Below are positions 57,575-64,000 of a DNA stretch of 64,000 nucleotides, one piece after another. The notes below the pieces were generated by a model that worked only from the letters and a program-made list of their open reading frames with translations, was not told where the DNA came from and searched no databases. The position numbers and the translations under genes were made by a program. Numbering within the stretch: the first letter of the stretch is position 1; each line of letters begins with the position of its first letter. The DNA is taken from contig CP092863.1 of NCBI GenBank assembly GCA_030710605.1, positions 57,068,507 to 57,132,506 of the forward strand, in the 5' to 3' direction. Source of the stretch: Cordylochernes scorpioides (lineage: Eukaryota > Arthropoda > Arachnida > Pseudoscorpiones > Chernetidae).

Positions 57575-59040
57575 AACGTTTTATTACTTACGCACTTAAT
57601 ACAAAGATTTAACTTGCGCAATAAGTAGAGACAATTATAGACACTTCATATATTTTTCCTAAAATTTAATAAAGAACGACAGTGCCTTCCATGGGTAGAA
57701 ACCGTGGAAGACCCCATAGGGATGAGAAAGGCCAGCTGGGTCTGATTAATGTCACAGACTACACCACACCTCTATACATTTTAAAAATTGGTTTTCTTAT
57801 TTCCTCTACCCAGAGCGATTGTCTTTGAAATATGGAGACATTTTTATTGTTGTGAAGTCATAAAAAACCTGGAAACACATTTTATTTGGCAAAGTGGTTT
57901 ATTATCTCCACACACACACACACACACACACATTTAAATTACTCTAAAAATGAATCAACTTCATCAAATGATTTTTTTCAGGAGTGTGATGAAAATGTTT
58001 ATATATCAATCGCTAATTTATTAGTATTATGTATACAGACGTATTTTTTATTTTTTATGGATTACAATTGGTAATAACTTTCTATTCTGATCCCATTTGT
58101 GTCGATATAAAAACAATGGCTAAATTAATATATTTTATATTTAATGGTTATTTTGCTAATTTTTAAAAATATTCATAAGTAATATAAGAATATACTACTT
58201 AAAATGAAAGATACTTTTATAAAAACAAATTTATAGAGAAAACAATTTTTTAATGGAAGGGATTGATTAGAAGGAATTTAAGACCTTGCAATTAATTGAC
58301 ATCACTTTGTCAACAACCATAATGTCAAAATTACATAGTCTTTGAGAAAAAAATGCTAATGATAGGATGTTTCTGTATGCATATGGTTGTGTATATTTAT
58401 ATATGTATGTATCTATATATGTATGTATTTATATATGTATTATATGTATATATGTGGACCTCTATATTTATTCATTTATTTAAAATAAAAAAGGCGAATC
58501 CAGACCGCACTACTATTGTACTAAAAATGTTTAATGTATTTTATGTAATATGTTATATGTTTGTAACATATTATAGCATATTACATATCACATGCAATAC
58601 ATTAAACATTTTTAGTGTCCACTTTTTATTTAATTTTGTTCATATATTCATCCTAAATTGTTTTACCTTTTCATTTTTAATGCATTTTTATAAAATATCT
58701 TTTTAACTTATAGATAAATCGACTTCATAAAACCTTTTAAAAATAGTTCTTACAGTTTTTGTTTAAATCATTTTAAATTTATTTTCAAATGTTTTAAAAA
58801 ATACATATATTTTCACATTTATATCTTAATGAATTATTGTTATATTATATTATATGTACTTATTACAAATATTTTAAAATATAGGATAGACCTCATTATC
58901 TTTTTTTCCATTAATATTTTAAGATATTTAACTTATTCTGATTGTAATTTTTATAATATATTTTTAATGTAAAATTATCCCCACCTCTACTTTGTATTTT
59001 TTTTTAATATTTCAACTGTGATTTTATAACACTATGCGGC
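57575..59040. other. AT-rich sequence with CA tract and a palindrome
   Basis: (CA)n at 57909-57933. TATATGTA-type repeats at about 58390-58455. A palindrome at 58519-58617 (CTAAAAATGTTTAATGTATT inverted to AATACATTAAACATTTTTAG), possibly another MITE. The long frame 58353-58706 is a product of these repeats. Confidence 0.55.
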
Positions 59041-59042
59041 GC

Positions 59043-59181
59043 TGAGTTTGTGTATACAAAAGTGTAATGCCTCAATAAAGATTGGCGTTCAGCTAACCGA
59101 AAAATAGGAAATAAATATTTTATTCAATCCAATATTTGCTATTTTAATATATAATAATTTAAGTATAGATTGCTCTATTTT
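59043..59181. mobile_element. Family-B MITE, right part
   Basis: CTGAGTTTGTGTATACAAAA, GTAATGCCTCAATAAAGATT, GGCGTTCAGCTAACCGAAAA, then AATAAATATTTTATTCAATC and the outer motif TATAGATTGCTCTATTTT. Colinear with the right half of 39972-40526. Confidence 0.6.
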
Positions 59182-59306
59182 ATAATTATATATATATTAT
59201 ATTATAATATTTTATATTTTATAATTAATTAAATATATATATTAACATATTTAAACTATATAGTTTATATATCAAAAAGGTTTCTTAGTTGTGTATTTTA
59301 ATATAA

Positions 59307-59345
59307 CTAGCTGAGTGACCTGGGCAAAGCCCCGAGTTAACTCGA
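59307..59345 (-). mobile_element. Helitron 3' terminus
   Basis: On the minus strand: AACTCGGGGCTTTGCCCAGG, TCACTCAG, CTAG, then T. This is the canonical arrangement of hairpin (GGGC/GCCC), short spacer and CTAG with a T target, similar to the end at 12496-12523. The rest of the element would extend to the right; its 5' end was not found within the following kilobase. Confidence 0.5.
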
Positions 59346-60032
59346 ATGACCTGTGAAGACACATTAAGAGTATAGATAGTGGCAAAAAATATGCAATGGG
59401 TATATTCTGATTTCCTAGAAGCAGCATTTCAAGTATTATTAAGTTAAATACTTTCAAATAAAGTATATTCATTCGGGCAGATACGGACACGGATAAATCC
59501 TGGGTATCCATAGTTGATTCCTAAAGAAATTTTTAACAGATAATTAATTCTGATTCTGTAAAAAAATATATATGCCAATTCATTTTTATATTATTAAAAT
59601 TGTTTAGAGATTTTGAATCCTCTATTTCAAATGTTATCATTTGAGTAATATGTCTGAAGAAATATAGTTTTAATTATGTAACTAAATAGGTCTCTACTTT
59701 TAATTCTCTATCTCAAAGAGGGAACGATGTATTATGTTCATAACCCAGAAAAAAATCCCTTTTTCGTTCTAATGCATAATTAAAGGGGGAGATTCCTCTT
59801 AAGTTACATGAATTACGCAACTTTATCTTATAGTTATAATTATGTGAATGAAAAAGAAGCGCCAAAAATATGTATCAATTTTCAACGCTAAAAGTAGCGA
59901 AGTAGAGAGATAATGATGGTATTTATAATATTAAATATTCAATATTTAATACAATATACAAGACAAAGTGCAATTAGAAACTATATTTTTCCAAATCAGA
60001 TGCGAGGGCCAATAAACATTATGAAAGAGTTA
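59346..60032. other. AT-rich sequence, possibly Helitron interior
   Basis: No gene found. It may belong to the Helitron ending at 59307. Confidence 0.35.
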
Positions 60033-60034
60033 TA

Positions 60035-61327
60035 CGAGGGGTGTCCCATAAGTCCGTGGCCCGACATATAAATAAAATGACTAATAAAATGATTATGATT
60101 TATCCTTCAACATAATCCCCTTTAAGGTCTATACACTTTTTTCAGCGATGTTCTAATGCTTTTATACCCTCCAAAAAGAACGATGTTTCAAGTGACTCAA
60201 AAAATGAGGTTACAGCATCAATGACCTCTTCATATGACCTAAAATGAATGCCAGAAAGTGATTTTTTTCAAATGAAGAAATAGGTTGAAGACAGACGGAG
60301 CTAGATCTGGTGAATAGGTTGCATGTGGTAAAAGTTCAAAGCCAGAATCATAAATAGTAGCCATGGCTTGCAGCGACCGATGACTCGGAGCATTGTCTTG
60401 ATGGTAAGCAATCTTCCTGGACAGCTTTCCTCTTCTTTTTCTTTAATAGCTTCTCATAGTTGCTTCACAAGATTTGCATAATAATCGCCAGTGATGGTTT
60501 GACCCTTATTCAGAATGTCTAGAAGAAGTATACCTTCGGAATCCCATAAGACAGACACCATAACCTTCCCTGCTGATGGAACTGTCTTGGCTTTCTTGGG
60601 GGGAGGGAACCGGAGTATCTCCATTGCATGGATTGTTGCTTGGACTTTGGTGTGAAGTGATGGGCCCAAATCTCATCCATGGTAACAAATCTATTAACAA
60701 ATTCCTCTGGAATGGCTTCAAATAACGCAAGATTATCCGAAGATTACTTTCTCCTTACAGCCTTTTGATCGGGTGTCAAAGGTTTGGGAACCCAACGGGC
60801 AGAAAGCTTCCTGAGGCCCAAGTGTTCTCTCATGATCCGATCCACTGTTTTTTTTTTGGAATACCCAAGGTCTCTTCTATCTGAGGAACTGTCATTCTTC
60901 TGTCCAACATAACCAAATAATGTATCTTGTCGATTTTTTCTTGAGTAACTGACTCAACAGGTCTTCCTGGTCCCTGTTCGTCTTCGGTGCTGATCCTCCC
61001 TAATTTAAACGCAGCTACCCATTTTTTTACTGTGCTATAGGAGGGAGCATCTTCCCTTAATGTATCCACCATATCTTCATAGATTTCCTTCGGCGACATT
61101 CCTTTCTTACAAAGATATTTTATTACAGCACGAATCTCGTTTGTCTACACTTTAGATGATTCCTGTTTCTTGTCCTCTTTCAGAACCTATAACAAAAAAA
61201 AGGTTAGTTGTAGAAACTTAAAAATGTACATATCTTTATACAAGGCTTTAAGGTATATATGGTAAAATTTATTAGTTTCTAAGATTTCGTTCTCATGGTC
61301 GGGCCACGGACTTACGGACACCCCTCG
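60035..61327 (-). mobile_element. Mariner element, complete ends
   Basis: 1293 bp between TA sites (60033-60034, 61328-61329). TIRs CGAGGGGTGTCCCATAAGTC (left) and, inverted, CGAGGGGTGTCCGTAAGTCC (right), both followed by CGTGGCCCGA. The transposase is on the minus strand. Confidence 0.9.
60098..61155 (-). pseudogene. Mariner (Mos1/cecropia-like) transposase
   Basis: Minus-strand pieces in order: TNEIRAVIKYLCKKGMSPKE and the helix-turn-helix region to about 60830; LGLRKLSARWVPKPLTPDQK; the first catalytic Asp in FVTMDEIWAHHFTPKSKQQS; PSAGKVMVSVLWDSEGILLL; REAIKEKRRGKL-type block; the second Asp in AYHQDNAPSHRS; the third in YSPDLAPSDFYLF. That is the full domain order of a DD34D mariner of ~345 residues. 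At least two frameshifts (near 60830 and 60740) and internal stops (e.g. near 60450) inactivate it. Catalytic motifs themselves remain readable. Confidence 0.88.
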
Positions 61328-61540
61328 TATACACTTGTAGTCCCTTCAAAGGTTTTTGCAATCATTAATAAATAATAAAATATCAAAATATAAATTATAC
61401 CATTAAAATCTACATGATAATTTTACCTAACATAAACATTTTCATGAAATAGTAACAACAATGAATCATAGAGGGCGCGACTTTGTTTACAGCGGCAGCG
61501 GTATTTCTAAACATTGCATTAGACAATGGAGTTGACTAGA

Positions 61541-62606
61541 GAAAGTTAACGCGCCATGATCTTTTATGATTATAAAATAATTTAACTTCTAAAGAATCCG
61601 ATGAAAGATTAATGAAAGCTTTAGCCGATATATCTGCTTCTATTTGAACGGTTTTTAATTGGTTTAATGAATTTAAACGAAAAAAAAACAACCTTGAAGA
61701 TGAACCTCGTTCAGAATGACCACCAACAGAAGTGACACAAGCTGGTAAGATTTTTAATTAGATAAGTTCAAAGAATTACGTATCAGCAGTTAGAGAAAGG
61801 TGTGGGCATTAGATCGGCAGCAATCAACACCATCATTTATTATCATTTAAAATACAGAAAACTTTCTAGTAGATGGGTACATCACAGCTTGACTGAAAAC
61901 CAAAACCTTGGACGCGTTAAATGGTGTAATTTCATGTTGAAAATTTTGATTAATGCAAATCAAAGGCTATATTTAATATTATTACAGCTGACGAAACATG
62001 GAATTACAATTTTGATCCAAAAACAAAACGGCAATCTACTATTTGATGCTCTTCAAAAACATCTCTTAAGAATATTCGCAGAGTTCGAAGTGTTGGAAAA
62101 CAAATGGTTGCTTTTTTTTTTAGAAAAGTGGTTTCTTTGATATTTGAAGTTAAAAGATCGAAAGAGAGCTAATAGTGACTGGTTAACAACAAAATGTCTA
62201 CCAGCGGTATTTTAAAAAATCAAGCAAAGCAGACTAAGATCTTTACTTAGAGGAGTTCTTTTTCACCACGACAATGCAAGAGCGCACACCTCAGCCTAAA
62301 CATTAGCATTTTTAGCCAATTATGGTTTTCAATTAGTCACTCATTCACCATATTCCCCAGACCTAGCACCTTGTGATTTTTTTTTATTTCCAAAAGTTAA
62401 GTTATTGTTGAAAAGGATAAAATTTTACAATGATGATAAATCTTTGCAAGATACGCGAAGATGACTGTGTAAGTGCTTCGATTATTGATTTTCACAGATG
62501 AAATCTTGCATAGGTGCTAAGGTGAATAATTTGAGAAACTCGGAAAATTTGAAAGTTGCAGCTTTGAAAAAATAAATGGTTACAAAAGCCATTGGAATAA
62601 CCCTCG
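61541..62606 (+). pseudogene. Decayed mariner transposase and right end
   Basis: Plus-strand pieces: FNWFNEFKRKK, VTQAG, LTENQNLGRVKWCNFML, the first Asp in TADETWNYNFDPKTKRQ, FHHDNARAHTSA for the second, and SPYSPDLAPCDFFLFPKVK for the third, with exactly 34 residues between the last two. Stops (including a TGA after QSTI and a TAA in the second-Asp block) and frameshifts are numerous. The right end is AATAACCCTCG before TA at 62607-62608. The matching left terminus was not found, so the 5' end may be truncated. It is a different lineage from 60035-61327. Confidence 0.8.
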
Positions 62607-62650
62607 TATACTCGAAAATGGATTTATATAGCTGGAGAATTTATCTATTA

Positions 62651-62983
62651 TTCGTCCTATATAAGGTACAATACCTAATAAAACATGCCCCTGTCTCACA
62701 TTAGGAAAAACGGTCATTTTAGCGGCCCTTCGTCCTATATAAGGTACAATACCTAATAAAACATGCCCCTGTCTCACATTAGGAAAAACGGCCATTTTAG
62801 CGGCCCTTCGTCCTATATAAGGTACAATACCTAATAAAACATGCCCCTGTCTCACATTAGGAAAAACGGCCATTTTAGCGGCCCTTCGTCCTATATAAGG
62901 TACAATACCTAATAAAACATGCCCCTGTCTCACATTAGGAAAAACGGCCATTTTAGCGGCCCTTCGTCCTATATAAGGTACAA
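62651..62983. repeat. 78-bp tandem repeat, four full units and a partial
   Basis: Units start at 62651, 62729, 62807, 62885 and 62963 with TTCGTCCTATATAAGGTACA and include GTCTCACATTAGGAAAAACG and GCCATTTTAGCGGCCC. They are nearly identical (one T/C change in unit 1), implying recent expansion. The period is divisible by three, so the minus strand stays open (repeat GIVPYIGRRAAKMAVFPNVR). The final partial unit runs directly into a GC-rich stretch. Confidence 0.93.
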
Positions 62984-63225
62984 GACCCATGAACCATCCT
63001 CTGTATTGCATCAGGTTCCAGCAATCGATGCATCACCACAAGATGGATGGGCCTTATTATTCCGGAAGATCTCAAAAATCAGCGGGAGAAAGAAAGAAAA
63101 AGTCACCTCGCCAATTACTGCGGAATTAGTTAATATTCTGCGGCGTCGTAATTACGGCGCTGATGGCAGGAGAGTCTTTAATCTCTTTCACGGCCCGAGT
63201 ACAATTTGGTGGGGAACTTTCTAGG
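62984..63225 (+). other. GC-rich stretch after the 78-bp array, possible coding relic
   Basis: About 240 bp of balanced composition, open on the plus strand in the frame ending at 63224 (TSPITAELVNILRRRNYGAD, VFNLFHGPSTIWWGTF). I do not recognise the peptide. It could be the original neighbour from which the 78-bp unit was amplified. Confidence 0.35.
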
Positions 63226-64000
63226 ACGTACTGCTTCTCTATACAAATATTAGTGTTCATTATATGTTGGTGTATATTCTACCAATCTTTGTGTTTAAAA
63301 TATAATACTCTCTTTGAAAGTGTATTCAACAAAAAAATCATACAGGTATTAAAGCGTGATGAGAGAAATTATTGATATTAAAACTATTTAAACTACTTTT
63401 ATCAATTTAAAACTCACTGCACAGACCTCTCAATCTGAAAAATAAATTGCTGGAAAATAAATTTTGCCAAAGGTGAGTTGGGATTGATTGGGCTCAACCT
63501 CAGGGAGCATCCGTTACTAGGGAGCCAATTACACCATATTGGTTACAGGTCATGATAACGAAAAAGTGTTCTATGGCAATCATTAAATTGAATATTCCAG
63601 TGGTTATGCCTCAATTTAATCTTAATACATTTTGCTTACGGCTCGAAATCCTTTTTATTAAATATATTTGCGAGACATTTTAAAAGTTTAAATTATAAAT
63701 TCTAGCAACATATACAGAATATAAATTATTAAAATGTGAAATTAAAAGAATTATTAGTTTTAATTTTTAATCTAAATTTAAAATATGCAATTCATACATA
63801 CACATACGCTGCGTTTTGTAAAGTAAATAGGTTGTTATTTGTTGAAAAAGGTTGGCGTCTAGCCAACCTAATATATTGGAAAATAAATCATTTTATTCAA
63901 TTAACGCACACAAAATATATTACTTTTTAATATCTAAATAAATATATTTCTGGATCTACAATGATCATATATAGCATCTCTAAATACCAATTACCCAATT
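63226..64000. other. AT-rich sequence with a family-B MITE fragment
   Basis: A partial family-B element lies at about 63840-63905 (AAAAGGTTGGCGTCTAGCCA, ATATATTGGAAAATAAATCA, TTTATTCAATT). No gene was found to the end of the window. Confidence 0.5.

Noticed and set aside
58353-58706. 117-residue hydrophobic frame resembling a membrane protein
   Set aside because: Composition comes from TATATGTA repeats and a palindrome (58519-58617). Tyr, Met, Ile and Phe richness is what AT-rich DNA gives.
62580-63011. 143-residue minus-strand frame with GIVPYIGRRAAKM repeats
   Set aside because: It is the translation of the 78-bp tandem array. The period is divisible by three, so openness is not evidence of a gene.

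Overview
This is a eukaryotic, AT-rich nuclear window that is almost entirely transposable-element and satellite sequence. Every confidently recognised protein fragment is transposon-derived: a Helitron Rep N-terminus, Ty3/Gypsy gag-pol and Tc1/mariner transposases. No complete host gene could be supported. The mix (five mariner lineages, Helitrons of two types, a Gypsy element, a tRNA-type SINE, many (TA)n and (CA)n tracts, splice-like introns) points to an arthropod. The mariner set reminds me of copepod sea lice or chelicerates, but that is an impression from memory and not a proven identification.

Layout. 1-7.2 kb: AT-rich sequence, one copy of a ~300-bp dispersed repeat, a short non-autonomous Helitron2/Helentron-like element (3311-4977) with an interrupted Rep N-terminus, and a decayed Gypsy gag/protease piece (5354-5781). 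7.2-15.0 kb: a minus-strand Ty3/Gypsy element with two ~346-bp LTRs. Its pol is split by a 4.3-kb insertion flanked by a 13-bp duplication. That insertion is a large inverted repeat built from ~354-bp units, five of which carry a tRNA-like gene. A Helitron (10123-12523) sits inside it and holds a 32-bp minisatellite, a tRNA-Gly(GCC)-like gene and several Helitron-type 5' ends. So there are at least three nesting levels.

15-33 kb: mostly featureless AT-rich DNA with candidate isolated exons (17.6, 28.0, 29.2 kb), a possible solo LTR (20.6 kb), a long-TIR mariner-type element (23.4-25.6 kb), the second copy of the 300-bp repeat (26.5 kb), SINE copies and a long hairpin MITE (30.2 kb). 33.3-34.6 kb: a DD41D mariner whose transposase frame is open but whose 5' end has been replaced by an inverted copy of its own 3' end. 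35-52 kb: coding relics (36.8, 38.2, 45.6-46.2 kb) and palindromic MITEs.

52-64 kb: a pogo-type MITE abutting a ~39-unit 36-bp minisatellite, a deleted mariner (54.6-55.5 kb), a SINE in reverse orientation, a Helitron 3' end (59.3 kb), two further decayed mariners (60.0-61.3 and 61.5-62.6 kb) and a 78-bp tandem array (62.65-62.98 kb). The elements do not work together as a pathway; what they share is a history of nested insertion, decay and local amplification. The most unusual structures are the tRNA-bearing foldback with its inner Helitron, and the DD41D element with the duplicated inverted terminus.
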